In this document: positions 1 to 12,164 of the stretch, piece after piece
How positions within the stretch are numbered: position 1 is the first letter of the stretch
Layout: each line of letters begins with the position of its first letter
Assembly: GCF_932274485.2 (NCBI RefSeq)
Contig: NC_065884.2
Span: 59,830,546 to 59,894,545, forward strand
Length of the DNA stretch: 64,000 nucleotides
Reading direction: 5' to 3'
DNA from: Patella vulgata
Taxonomy: Eukaryota; Mollusca; Gastropoda; Patellidae
Made by a program: the position numbers and the translations under genes
The notes under the pieces: generated by a model
Databases searched by the model: none
What the model was told of the DNA's origin: nothing
What the model saw: only the letters and a program-made list of their open reading frames with translations

Positions 1-3000
1 TATACAGGCTGGGTTATTAGTTCCCATAAAATCACCAAATTCATCTTCTGTAATACAAACATATTGTAATAATTTACCAATTAATCAAATAGAATCTGAA
101 TTTTGTTTCATTTTTTTATACTTTTCAAATAGATCTGACAGGTTTGCATGAATGGTTACGTCAGCAGTCAAATAATTGACACTGCTATTATGATTAACGA
201 AAACTTGATTTCTCATTTTAGTGTTAACAAATTAAATCATGCATATATGGTATAAAGCACTTGAAATGCCAGCCATCTGATAGTATAGAGACTCGATTAT
301 GGGCTTGTAATCTGAATAAATATCTTAATAATAATCTATATAACATTCAAAGCCAGAAAAAAGACCTGCAATAGGCAGATTTACATAATGTATCTGTAAG
401 AATCCCCCCACCCCCACCCTCCCAAAATTTTTTCCAAACATTCAAGTAATAAATGAACCTCAGAAAAAGATTTACTAAACTTTCAAGTACACATTCAGAT
501 CAATTCTCTGATCACATAAGACAAGGGACACTGCATTATAGAGAGAGAGAGAAAAATGGGGTTTAACGTCCACTCGACACAAACTAGGTCATTTCGGGAC
601 TAACACATGGTTTAATTAAATTTCAAAAATTTGCTTGCGAGTAGGGGAATTTAGCAGTGGGAGAAAACTGGAGGGCCCGGAGAAAACCCAGAACGTTGGA
701 CAGGTGACCCTACTCCTTGTCATGTACAACCGGGGAATCAAAACCGTGCCAGTTGACTCAATGACAGACCTTATGATACAGAGCGTAGATGCTAATCATT
801 CAGCCATCGAACCCCCCTCACTGCATTATAGCTAGACTATGTATGTATTACGGTATTCACAAGAGCAGTTCTACAGCATTGTTGATAGACAACTATAAAA
901 TTATTCTTAAAATGTATATGGATTAACAGATTTGTCTCAAAGCTTATATGCAATCTACTATGAACATGCCCCATTGCACTGTAAACTGTATATTCAGATA
1001 CATTAATAGATTAGGCATGTTATCCATGGATGAGGATCTGCAAAGTTAGAGTTCTTTGAATCTGTTACATGATTACCTCTTCATTAACTTGATAAAGATG
1101 AGAGTATCATCGTCGAAAGGACGCTTAGTATTAAACTCAGTAATTGTTATTCCATAAATAATTACCTGTAGGTTTATCTGCTGATTGAAAGTCAGCGAAA
1201 TCATCTTCTGATGTATGAGTTATAATAGCAGGCTCAGACAGAGTCGGAAAAGAACGCGGAGGTTGAGAGATAGTAGACTGAGTAGAATTAGGTTTCATGC
1301 CTATAAAAAATGTTAAAAAAATTCTATAAAAAAAGAAACTGAAAAAATAATAAATTATAATAATGCCTTATTTACGAAATATACTAAAACTGTAAAACTG
1401 AGACATGCCCATGTAAAATATTTCTGTGAATTAATGTATAATACAATTTTCACCAAGGCATTCTACAGGTTTTTTGGGGTTTTTTTTAGCATGGTGCCTA
1501 GCCTCACCATTTCAACATTGTATCCTATTATAATATAATTCTTGAAAAATTTAATTATAAAACATGACAAGAGAGAATTGCAAGAGGAATGGAATAGTCC
1601 CCTTATTTTGTATTGATCATACCAAATGCTGATTATACTAATCAAATATTTTAAGTTATTAAAAAGGATGTTATGGCTTTTGAAATCAACATAAACAAAT
1701 CAAAGTGTATCATTAACGTATGATGAAATTAAGAGCAATGTAACCAAAAAAATATTTATACCAAAAAGACTCATTCTTTGACTTAAAGATACAATATGTA
1801 AGATTTACATAAAGAGCTGACCATTCTTGCTATAATAGCTCAAAAATAGATAATGTCAAATGAAAATATTAAAAATTTCATTCAAATTACTTCATTCTGA
1901 GCTAAGATATCATTGTTAGTAGTTTTGACAATATGTGTGCATTGTGGTAACAAGCACACGGGTATATTCGAGACTTAGCCTCGCTTTCCCACTTTTAAAT
2001 TAAATTTTTAAACCGTTCTAATCTGGTTGTGCTTGATAATGACAAGAGAATCATTATTGAAAAGTAGCTTTAATAGAAATACAGTAATTGTTATCCATAG
2101 AACTGTTGTGTTTATTTTGAGTTGATTATGGTCTTGTTTTGTTAATAAATGTCTAATTAATAGTTTATATATCGTTTCAGGCCTAAAGAAAGCCCTGCAA
2201 TAGGCAGATTTATCTCGTGCATAATGTACGTTTAATATAAATTTGTTACTTTCTATTATATAACAAAAATTTGTTACTTGCTGTGAATATGCACAATTGT
2301 ACCAGTAATATTATGGTTGTTCTTTTAATAAAGTTTTTTAAGAAATATGAAGAAATAAATTTCAGATTTGAAATTAAGACATTTAAAACATGCACAGATG
2401 TCTGACTGCCAAGATTCTTAAGTGAGGGCTTTGATGTATAATATCAGATGAATGTCTCTGTCACCAGTATATATAATTTTCTATGCTTTGTTTATTTACA
2501 TTTGTCATCTAATCCCTTACACCAAAGAAGAACCCAGATCCAAAGTTTTAGATTTAAACATAAACGAAATAAGATTCTAACCTGAATTAACTGGTTGAGA
2601 AGGAAATAAGATTCTAACCTGAATTAACTGGTTGAGGAACCGGTGCCACAACTTGGAAACTGGTTGACGGACTAGGAATGGTAGCTTGAATACCACTGGG
2701 ACTTGGCATTACTGGTTGGGTGTTAGGTAATCCCTGAGGTTGGTTGCTATTGACAACTGGGGTATCAGAGACTGTTGCTTGGGTACCAGGTTGTTGTTGT
2801 TGTTGTTGAGCTACAGATGATGGAGCAGAACTATTTTGGCCCAGAAATGGAATGGGTGGTTGAGGACATCTTTTAAGTATATCAATGGACATGATGCTAT
2901 GATTATTCTGAAAAATATGATATGAGATTAATTTTCTTGAACGTTATAATATATTGTTTCAATATGGTTATTATGATAATTTAATCAAATGAAATGATGT

Positions 3001-6000
3001 TTAATGGACTGATGGACAGACAGGAGAGATGGCAGAAATAAAATGAAATGAACTGAAATGGCGTTTAACGTCCTACTGTTCTGCTCTCACTGGGCTAATG
3101 AAGACGGGCATACGCCATACGGTGTGCAATGAGGGAAATTTTGTCCGAGTAGCGGCACTATGGCCTACTCTTATATCAAATTCCAACTTCCAAGGGGATC
3201 TTTTACATGCATGCCAATGTATGCACATTTTTTTTTGTCCCATCCGAATGACTAGACACCTGTCTTTGTCAGGCCCTCCATCCTGCACCACTCACAAGTG
3301 GAAACTACACCAGAAAATTCTGAAGAACTCTCTCGGCCAATGCAGGGATCGAACATGAGATCTCCAGACTAACGAGTCAGCCACTTACTCACTTCGGCAC
3401 CGTGGCTCCAGGAGAGATGACAATCTACGGCTAAATTTCCATGCGGGCGTATAAAATGGTGGGTGGGTGCTTCTTCTCATCCATGATTTGATGTACAATT
3501 GCTGCATACAGGTATAAATTGTTGATATATAACACCTGGTTTAGTTTAAAGCCAAATCTGTCTTACAGAGTTTAATGTATAATACAAACCTGAGCTAAAG
3601 CTATAAGTGCCAGTATAGCATTTAATTCTGACTGTATCAGTTGACCTGGGGTCGTGGTATTAGACATTGACCAAATATATCCCAGTACTTCTCTTGGTAG
3701 ATTACTTAATACTAGTATAGGATAGAGTCTATTGGTATCTATCTTACCATCACTGTAAACATAAAACAGTATATATATATTATAAACAGGTAATCCTACT
3801 ATTCTATATAGTTTAAGGTCATACCTGTATGTTCAGATTATAGTAATAGTAAATATCCCAAAATTATATATTTTACAGAGACAATCTGACTATTCTACAT
3901 AAAAGATATCATAAAGTGGGAAGACTAAAAAAAAAACAGCGGCTGCCAGGCAGGATACGCCCACATTTTCGAGAGATGGATAGAGAACAAGCTAAAAATA
4001 AAGTGATTTTTCGTACAATCAGGGGCCATAATTCAGGAAGTTACGGTCCGATATGCGCGAATATCGAAAGGAACCGAGATCTTTTGGTTATAAACTTACA
4101 TTTCAAGTTTCAACAAAATCGGATAAAAATTGTGACCTCTATAGGGTCCACAACCTTGATATACCATATTTATACTCTAGTTGAGAACGAAGGGCGGCCA
4201 TTTTGTCTGTCTGTCCTTAGGGTTTAACGGTGATATAATAATACGGTTATTTAAATCGGATAAAAATTATGACCTCTATAGGGTCCACAAGCTAAAAATG
4301 CGATTTTTCGTACAATCAGGGGCCATAATTCAGGAAGTTATGTTCAGATATGCGCGAATATCGAAAGGAACCGGGATCTTTGGGTTATAATCATACATTT
4401 CAAGTTTGAAATAAATCGGATAAAAATTGTGACCTCTACAGTGTTCACAAGCTAAAAACGTGATTTTTCGTGCAATCAGGGGCCATAATCCATGAAGTTA
4501 CAGTCCGATACATGCGAATATCGAAAGGAACCAAGATCTTAGGGTGATAAACATATATTTCAAGTTTCATTGAAATCGGATAAAAATTGTGACCTGTAGA
4601 CGGACAGGGACAACGACAATATACGTCCACATGAAAATGTGCACGTATAAAAAACTTTGTTTTTCATCAGTATTGAATTTTAAATTAATGAAATTATTTT
4701 TGAAATAAGACAATAACTTATTTTATAAAATAATAAAGACAGGTTGCCAGGCAATGAACCATACAACCACAGTAGCTAAGTCGTCCGAGCAGTCCACAAG
4801 GGCTGTCACATTTATATTATTTTGTAAGCAATGGGAGCATTGGTCAGGAGAAGAAACCCATTAATTAATTAAGTAATAATTAGCCTCTAGAGAGTTCACA
4901 AAATTTTCCAAAAAAGATCAAGATTCATAACGCCAAAAGCAATTATCGGAAATTGCTGACAATCAACAGACAGGGGTGACAACAATATAAATCAAGTAGG
5001 ACAATATGATTATTATACTTACACTAGTGCAGCCTCATATACCATATTATACAGGGGAGGTAACTTTTCACTTACAAACAGACACCACTCTGGTAAAACA
5101 CCTCCACTCGTTGATATGTTAGTTGTTGGTGGCGATACAGGACTGGCTGTTATGGCAATAGCATTGGGCTCAGTTGGAGCTGGCGGGGATGCTGGTGTAG
5201 GTGGAACTTTAAAACAATAAAACAATTACTCTGTGTAAAAATAAAGTGGAAGAGTAAGAATTGGGTTTAATTTCCTTGTAACACATGTCTAGTCTCATTA
5301 TCTGTCATTAACTTAAAAACGTGACCTGTATGTCTTTATTAAGAGAGAAGCAGTTATATTCATATATACCCTGTGTTGTTCTCTGTGGTGTATTGTCTAG
5401 TTCCCACATAATAAATCCACAAAATTTGGCCTGAAACCCCATTAGATGACACAACCATGATCCATCGAAACTAGTGTAAACTTCAAATGAACATAATAGG
5501 CATTATTTTTTTTATCAATATATACTTCTGATTTAATATAGTCTTAGACTTTGTATATTTGAATTTAATTCAAGAAAATTTTAAATAAAAAGTTCCCGAA
5601 AGATCCCCGAAATTCATATTAAACACTTACTGTCTTCATGAAAAAGATCTTCAAGTTCTGCGGAGACTTGCCATTGTCTAGCTTGTTGACTTTGATGATA
5701 TGTAATGGTTTTATGTGGTTGAACTTTGACATCTTTGACTAGAGGTTTTTGGAACGACTTGGCTTTCTGTGGAGCCTTGAGATCAGAACATTCCATCATC
5801 ATTGTCATTAAATCTGAAAAAAATATAAACATTTCACAATTGTGTAACTGTAAAAGTTTTATCTAAATTTATCAATACATATTGCCCCAGAAATAGTACT
5901 TTTATCGGATAAAATCTCTGATTACTGCCATAAAATGTTATGTCTGCTAGAAAAGGTGCTTCGAGCTCATTTTGGAGGGGTGAAGCACTCCAAGACCCCC

Positions 6001-9000
6001 ATGCTAAATATGTGTATATAGTGATAACAATGGACAGAGATAGGAATAACCCCAAACATATGCATTCGAATATGTAGGTTTAGAATCAAGAATTTCCAAC
6101 CACGGTAGCTAGCTTATCAAACTAAAGTAGCTGCATTTGCATAATCTTGAATTAAAAAAAAAGTTGTTCTTTCAAAGATTTTTATTTAGATTCTGAAAAT
6201 CATTTTTCTTTTCATACATTACAAATACCTTTCTTTTCTTGTTTAGGTATTTGTGGTGGGGTCATTGCTGTTTTTGTAACTGCCGGTACATTATTTAGAC
6301 TAGAATCTGTAGTATTGGTACTGAGCTGTGCTGGAGATATATTACTGACAGTGGCTGGCACCACTTGAGCTGGGGGAGGAGTGGGTGCTGCCGTCATTGG
6401 TCCTTGTAGAAAATCACCAAAACCATCATCATCCACATCTGGTTCACCTGATTGAAAATAAAAAAAAGGGAAGACTGAGTGATTAACAAGCCATCAAATT
6501 GGTTTCCATGGAAAGACAAAAATTATTAAACCAAAGGAATAGCAAAACATACTCAAGCTGATTATACACCATTTCATTAAAAAAATATAAACTAAAATAT
6601 TAGTGGTAAATAATCTCACAGCTAGGGTTCATTTCAATTAAAAAGTGGCCCATGACAATGTTATACCCATTACTCATTGGCCAAGAAAGTTCATCCAGAT
6701 TTTCCGGCGTGGTTCCCCCTTGTTAGTGATGCAGGACGGAGGGCCTGACAAGGACAGCTGTCTAGTCATTCGGATGAGACAAAAAAACAAGGTCCTTTGT
6801 ACACATTGGCATGCACATAAAAGATCCCTTGACAGTTGGAATTCGATATAAGAGTAGGCTGTAGAGCCGCTGTCCGGGCAAAATTTCCCTCATAGCACAC
6901 TGTATGGCGTATGCCCGTCTTCATTTGCCGAGTTTGGAACAAAAGAATAGGGCGTTAAACCCCATTTCATTTCATTTATACCCATTACTAATAGAAGACG
7001 CTAGCTCTTTTATACTGTCTGCAGGGGATGTCCATACTTGTAAATACTTAATGGGATTGAAAGATTTTTAGACCATTTCCTTCAGAGATTCAAATTTCAG
7101 AATATTGTATTCTTTGAATATTGTAGTTTGTAAGGTTTGTTTTCCAAATCTTCATCAATGGCTGAAACAGGATGTCCTTGTGGCCTAGAGTGTTGAGTTT
7201 CGTGCTCTAGCGGGCTGGTCACTAAGAAGAACAATAACAACAACAATGGTTCTAGCCTAACAGTTTCTAGTGATGAGTATCTCAAGCCCTAATGATTCCA
7301 CAAGAACACATTTTGAAACATTTCTATTTTTTGTTTTAATGGAGGGGTTATAGTATATAAACTTTACCAGTCTGATTAAGAATATCATTTCTAGTGATGA
7401 GTATGTCAAGAGCTAATGATTCCACAAGAATACATTTTGAAACAATTCTCTTTTTATTTGGTTTTATTAGTGGGGTTACAGTATAAACTTTACCAGCCTG
7501 ATTAGGAATATCGTTTCTAGTGATGAGTATCTCAGGCTCTAATGATATTTTTCCACAAGAATAAATTTTGAAAGATTTCTCTGGTTTGTTTAAGTTTAAA
7601 TAGAGGGGTAAAAGTAGAAAACTTTACCAGCCTGTGAAAGATCTTTCTTTTTTTGTTTTAATAGAGGGGATATAGTATAACCTTTAGTAGCCTGATTAGG
7701 AATATTGTTTCTAGTAGTGATGAGTAGTGAAAAAACGTCTATCTTTTTGTGTTTTAATAGAGGGGCTTATATAAACTTTACCAGTTTGATTAGGAATATC
7801 GATCTGAGGCTGTTTTTGTCTTAAATCTTTAGGTTTTGGTTTTTCTGTTTTTCCAAACATGGATTCTATAAATTTATCTGCATCAGCTTTCACATGTTTC
7901 GTCTGTCCAAACTGCTTTAATCGTTGTTGTTGCATCTGAAACTGTATGTCTTTTTGCGATGGTGGCTGGCGTGGTCTTGGTCCACTGCCTGGTGCTCCAC
8001 CTCTAAAAAAGGTAACAATTTGGTGGTTATTATTTCAGACATATCTATTGTTAATCTTTTAGTTAAAACAAGCCAACAGTGAGGCTGATGTCCCCCGCCG
8101 AAATAGGAAAATAATTAGAGGACACATATAAAAATCAAATTGCGTATCGCTCTGCTTACCCTGAGCAGAAAATGCTCATTATCAAACTTAGTCAAGGTAT
8201 TACTGTAATGAAACTATACACCAAGTTTCATCAATCTCACTTAATTAGAACTAAAGTTATCGTGTCCCAAAGCATCAACCAATCAAATTGCTTATCTCTG
8301 CTTACCCTAAGCGGAAAATGCTCATCTTCGAACTCCATCAAGGCATTGACCTAATCAACACATACACCAAGTTTGAACATTCTAGCTCAATTAGGAAGAG
8401 AGTTATCGTGCCCCAAAGTATCAACCAATCAAATTGCTTATCTCTGCTTACCCTAAGCGGAAAATGCTCATCTTCGAACTCCATCAAGGCATTGACCTAA
8501 TAAACACATACACCAAGTTTGAACATTCTAGCTCAATTAAAAGTTATCGTGTCCCAAACCATCAACCAATCAAATTGCTTATCTCTGCTTACCCTAAGCG
8601 GAAAATGCTCATCTTCGAACTCCATCAAGGCATTGACCTAATCAACACATACACCAAGTTTGAACATTCTAGCCCAATCAGGAAGAGAGTTATCGTGTCC
8701 CAAAGCATCAACCAATCAAATTGCTTATCTCTGCTTACCCTAAGCGGAAAATGCTCATCTTCGAACTCCATCAAGGCATTGACCTAATAAACACATACAC
8801 CAAGTTTGAACATTCTAGCTCAATTAGGAAGAGAGTTATTGTGTCCCAAAAAGTGTGACGGACAGACAGACGGACAGACAGACAGATGGACAGACAGACA
8901 GACGGACAGACAGACAGACAGACGGACGAACCCATTTTAATAGTCCCCTGCTTTCTTCGAAAGGCGGGGGACAATAAAGAATTGAATTGGGGAGAGAGAG

Positions 9001-12000
9001 AGAGAGAGAGAAATAGGGTTTAACGTCCACTCGACACAAACTAGGTCATTTTGGGACTAACATATGGTTCAATTTTAATTCAATAATTTGATTGCATGTT
9101 GGGGTCTTTAGTAGAGGGAGGAAACCGGAGGACCCATAGAAAACCCACGAGGTTGGATAGGCGATCCTACTCCTTGTCACATACAACTGGGGAATCGAAT
9201 CTCTGGCCAGTTGACTCAATGACAGACCTTAATATACAGCGTGCACGTGCTAACCATTCGGCCATCCAAATGAATTGGGTTGGGTTGATCTGATGTGTTA
9301 TTTTAATTTAATGACAGAGAAGGTTTTTGTGATTAAATTTTTGACAGATTATCATAACACAAATCAAACTATCACATAAAATCTAATGTAATCTGCAATT
9401 TTGTTTTTGACTCCAATCAATGACATCTAGCCATTTTAAGTGTTATGTTGTGTTAAGTTTACTGGGGCATCAAGAGACGTCACCATTAATAAATCCCTAA
9501 AAAACTTTAGAAATGTACCTTGGTCTGTTAAAATTAGTTGCCATATGCTGGTTATAAGATGGAGGAGCCATTCTTGGTCTGGCCATGGGATATTGCTGAA
9601 GAAAAAAATTACAGTTAAACATTTTTTTGGGGGGGTGAAAACAGTCACACAAACATCGACAAACTTTCCATAAACAGACACATAAGTATGATGTTTGGTA
9701 TAATATTTTGTACAGAAATGAAATAAGATTTAACGTCCTCATTCATATGTCACATCCAAGTCACCATGAATAACAATTTACTATGATTATAAACCAAAAA
9801 AATAGCAAAACTGGATGAACATTTGATTAAAATAAATTTCTCAATACCAGTCACTGAAATTTATTTTCTTAGTGAAATGTAAAGAAGAGATATACTTGGC
9901 AAATATGTTACACAAACCTGCATTGGATACATTTGATGTGCCATTCCTGGAGTCATACCCATTGGTTGTTGCATCATGGGATAGCCCTGCATACCTGGCT
10001 GAATAAACTGGGGTGTACCAGATATCATATTGTTAAATCCTGAAACATATTATGGAGGAATTAATGCCCTTGGCCAATAATATGTGACATTGCTTAAAAA
10101 TCATACTTCTAAAACATAACTTTGGCTAATCTAAAATGTTTTATTGGTTATGAACGCAGTTTATACTAAGAATTTCATTGACATTCATAATTGAATAGCA
10201 AGAGTTGACTAGCATTGGCAAGAATTGTTTTATCATTTTAAGGCAAGGAAAGAATGGGAATTAATGTCACATTAATAATACAGTATATTAAATTAATACA
10301 TTTTTTTTTTCGATGGTCTTTGTGCAATGCGAGGGAGGTGAATTTTTGCAACTATCCGAAGAACTAGGTAACACTTTACTTGCACTGTTGAAAAGATGTA
10401 TAATTGATCACACCTAAATTATGAAGAAAAATACCATATATAAAGAAAGGTTACCTGGCTGCCCTCCAGGAAAACGCATGTCCCTGAATAAAAATGAATA
10501 TAATTTTATTATTTGAAATGTCATTAAACAATATTCCTTTGCCATCTAAAGACATACCCTCATTATAATATAAACTTTTATATATATAAAAAAAAACTTG
10601 TGACTAAAAAAGAAAGCGTTATTTGCTGAGAAACCTGTCCTTTTACAAAAATACATAATTATGAGTGATGTTAAAAAGATCTCTGGGTCCAGGACAGTTA
10701 TAGTATATATAGTGTCCACTTGACACAAACTAGGTCATTTCTGGACTAATATATGGTTCATTTTCTTTTCAATAATTTACTTGTAGTGGGAGGAAACTTT
10801 CAGCTAACAATCGATTTTGAGTGTGCACTAGAAATATAGTGTTAATGTTATTAAGCACCAAAAGAAATTGATTTGGTTGAATTGTTCTTTTCTGCTTTTT
10901 TTTACATTACATATATGTCAATTTTGTCATAACAACCACAGACGGTACTTCCAAAGCCTAAAACAAAATACTATTACTCGAGATGTTGGCAAATCAATAT
11001 AATGTTGTAAATTTGATCAAATAGTAAATAAACCATATCATCATTGATATATCCATGCAATACATATAGTACTGGGTATATAGCTACATGCTTCTCAATA
11101 TTACTGGAGATATGACCATTATTTATAAACACAAATAATTGTCTGAAGTTTTATGAGTTGTTCAAGGCTGACTATATGGCTGAATTCATTTTCAATCTTT
11201 AAACTAACTTTTATGGTTGAATTCATTTTCAATCTTTAAGCTAAAACTTAAGGTAATAAAAAAAAAAGGTCAAATTGTGCAAATAGTTTAATTCCAAATA
11301 AATTATAAAGAATAAAACCTGTGATCTTTTTGACGTTCTAATTACCAGATTATTTTTACAAAAGATGGAAAGGGTAAGACAACCATGACATGCGTCTGAC
11401 AAGGAAGTATTTGGTCATATATGAGGTACGATCTGCTGTCTGAAGTTTGCACAGTAAAGAAAATGACCGGTGAGTCTCCATATATCGCCGTACTTTTGTT
11501 ACCTTAAGTGGCCGGTGCAATACAACATTCAGATTTCATAACATTTCCATGACTATGATATTTACCAGAAAGATATTAGGCCTCGTGGTAATGTAAGCTA
11601 ACGTAGGCCTACCAAATTTTGGACACATTTCTGCATAAGGCATTATCATTTGCTAGATAAGAAAACAGAATCCTATTCGAAATGTTGCTCAGTTAAAAAA
11701 AAAACAGTAATGGTATTCTGCAGAATAGTGTGCTGTCTTCTTCCCTTAGGAAGACTTAGGCTTAAAGCTAGTTCATTAGCACACAGCGGTAGTGCCAGCG
11801 AATAAGTACATTGAAACAGTTTGACTAAAAAGCATACACTGCATCACATGATTTACCAATTAAGATATACTATATGATATAGTAACAAGTGTTATTAAAA
11901 CTGTAGATTAGTTTCTCCCTATGACAAATCATCAAAATATGAACCTGACGAAGCAAATAATTGTCAATAAAAAATGTTCCCTTCCATGTAACATACAAAT

Positions 12001-12164
12001 ACAAATATCCTGAAATTGTATATTTAAAAAGAATATTAATTATAGAAGAAATAAACTATTGCCGATCTCGAAACAATACGAAAATCTAATAATTGTATGT
12101 TAATTACAGCTAATATTGGCCATTTTCTAATAATAATTAAAAATACCTACCTGTTGTCAGCCAT
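1..12164 (-). CDS. SYNRG: Synergin gamma homologue, N-terminal 561 codons (C-terminal part beyond the window)
   Basis: Synergin gamma binds the gamma-ear of the AP-1 clathrin adaptor at the trans-Golgi network and endosomes. Exons in transcript order, all GT-AG with matching phase: 12151-12164, 10455-10483, 9918-10039, 9519-9595, 7782-8002, 6229-6447, 5631-5813, 5023-5206, 3590-3752, 2619-2907, 1166-1300, 1-47 (open at the edge). Residues 1-95 are Gly/Pro/Met/Gln-rich. A Gln/Lys-rich helix-like stretch follows at about 95-150. An EH-type domain spans about 329-412 (starting PEWC, with DGKIDTNRLYPIL and a TTTPGQL segment), resembling the vertebrate synergin EH region. Three acidic DFxDF-type motifs are visible: DDDGFGDF near 160-167, EDDFADF near 532-538 and EDEFGDF near 546-552. 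Start: ATG of MADNR, 14 nt before the first donor. Pol III SINEs, a Pearl-like element and tandem duplications sit in the introns. The family call rests on domain order and motif spacing recalled from the human protein, not on a search. Confidence 0.87.
300..400 (+). repeat. Fragment of the TTAA-1 MITE family (right end)
   Basis: It carries the family's right-hand signature (AAAGACCTGCAATAGGCAG followed by ATAATGTA), as in the fuller copies at 1787, 38426 and 47904. The left part is missing. It lies in the last synergin gamma intron visible here. Confidence 0.5.
542..818 (-). mobile_element. SINE-1 copy with 13-bp target duplication
   Basis: A tRNA-derived SINE in reverse orientation. The flanks CACTGCATTATAG at 529-541 and 819-831 are a perfect target-site duplication. 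Read on the minus strand, the head has an A-box-like TGGCTGAATGATTAGC and a B-box-like GGTTTTGATTCC. The body follows (ACATGACAAGGAGTAGGGTC, then GACCTAGTTTGTGTCGAGTG), and the 3' end runs into a (TC)n tail, seen here as GAGAGAGAGAG. The same structure recurs at 8992, 15013, 17345, 33934, 39690 and 46570. Intact target duplications suggest a fairly recent insertion. Confidence 0.85.
1787..2231 (+). mobile_element. TTAA-1 MITE copy, flanked by TTAA
   Basis: TTAA at 1783-1786 and 2232-2235 borders a 445-bp element. The left end reads AGATACAATATGTAAG. The right end has GCCTAAAGAAAGCCCTGCAA, AATAGGCAGATTT and ATAATGTACGT. It shares its plan with copies at 26490, 36216, 38426 and 47904, including the internal ATGTCTAATTAATA segment. 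No coding capacity. A TTAA target is typical of piggyBac and Kolobok families; which one is not decidable from this copy. Confidence 0.75.
2566..2636 (-). repeat. 37-bp tandem duplication carrying the exon-10 splice donor of synergin gamma
   Basis: A 34-bp identical stretch occurs at 2566-2599 and again at 2603-2636. Each copy includes CAGGTTAGAA on the minus strand, so there are two identical 5' splice sites 37 nt apart (exon ends 2619 and 2582). Using the upstream site keeps the frame into exon 11. Using the downstream one adds 37 nt and brings an immediate TAG. Confidence 0.9.
3032..3408 (-). mobile_element. SINE-2 copy with 11-bp target duplication
   Basis: CAGGAGAGATG at 3021-3031 and 3409-3419 is a perfect target-site duplication. 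On the minus strand the element starts with a tRNA-like head (CACGGTGCCGAAGTGAGTAA as A-box region, TGTTCGATCCC as B box). A conserved body follows (GCCTGACAAAGACAGG, TGTACGCC-type segments, GTATGGCGTATGCCCGTCTT), and the end is GTTAAACGCCATTTC with an (ATTTC)n-like tail. Other copies lie at 6675, 17720, 26955, 35515, 40586, 50560 and 52763. Located in a synergin gamma intron. Confidence 0.87.
3935..4655 (+). mobile_element. Pearl/Helentron-like tandem-repeat element (family P1)
   Basis: It starts near CGGCTGCCAGGCAGGATACG. It holds about three degenerate units of roughly 160 bp, each with a TTTTTCGTACAATCAGGGGC segment and a TCCGATATGCGCGAATATCG-type segment. It then reaches GACGGACAGGGACAACG and ends in a hairpin-like tail (CACATGAAAATGTG, then CACGTATAAAAAAC). 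The same family recurs at 46955-47252 (minus) and 51075-51420. Short tandem core repeats plus a GACA/GACGG microsatellite and a terminal hairpin is the plan known from bivalve Pearl elements and non-autonomous Helentrons. The family label is inference. Confidence 0.65.
6675..6975 (+). mobile_element. SINE-2 copy, 5'-truncated, with 14-bp target duplication
   Basis: TTATACCCATTACT at 6661-6674 and 6976-6989 flanks a SINE-2 body without the tRNA-like head. It begins near the GTTCATCCAGATTTTCCGGC segment and ends GTTAAACCCCATTTCATTTC. Such 5' truncation with a retained tail is what LINE-driven retrotransposition gives. Located in a synergin gamma intron. Confidence 0.87.
7240..7790 (-). repeat. 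Tandem duplications of the synergin gamma exon-5/intron-5 junction
   Basis: Four decayed direct copies, about 60-135 bp each, of the DNA spanning the exon-5 donor lie just inside the intron. The exon-end signature ACCAGNNTGATTAGGAATATC occurs at the working junction (about 7780) and again near 7372, 7491 and 7686, with a fourth degenerate copy near 7626. Between them runs TTTCTAGTGATGAGTATCTC and a T-rich segment with GAGGGG. Each copy repeats the donor (CTGGTAAAG on the minus strand) and the last few exon codons, so there are several pseudo-donors next to the real one at 7782. Confidence 0.82.
8090..8972. mobile_element. Pearl-like element (family P2): short inverted ends, five 146-bp repeats, GACA tract
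   Basis: The ends are exact inverted repeats, GTCCCCCGCC at 8090-8099 and GGCGGGGGAC at 8963-8972. Inside are five tandem units starting near 8134, 8281, 8427, 8568 and 8714 (spacing 146, 141 and 146 for the last four), highly alike, each with CTTACCCTAAGCGGAAAATG and ACCAAGTTTGAACATTCTAG. A (GACA/GACG)n tract follows at about 8857-8932. No target duplication is apparent. ORFs across the units are by-products of the repeat. It lies in synergin gamma intron 4. Confidence 0.75.
8992..9270 (-). mobile_element. SINE-1 copy with 9-bp target duplication
   Basis: TGAATTGGG at 8983-8991 and 9271-9279 flanks the copy. The (GA)n run at 8993-9010 is its (TC)n tail read in reverse, followed by GTTTAACGTCCACTCGACAC. 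The tRNA-like head is at the right. It abuts the P2 element, separated only by ten bases and the target duplication. Confidence 0.83.
10484..12150. other. Synergin gamma intron 1: no gene
   Basis: I see no coding signal. It holds a truncated SINE-1 fragment at about 10710-10800 (minus, GTCCACTTGACACAAACTAG), and a short direct duplication at about 11176-11245 built on TGAATTCATTTTCAATCTTT. The rest is AT-rich unique sequence. Confidence 0.7.

Noticed and set aside
8172-8787. Overlapping repetitive ORFs (NQSNCLSLLTLSGK)
   Set aside because: The period equals the 146-bp units of the P2 element; the frames shift between units.
8771-9039. ORFs with CLSVCPSVCLS
   Set aside because: Produced by the (GACA)n microsatellite read in reverse.
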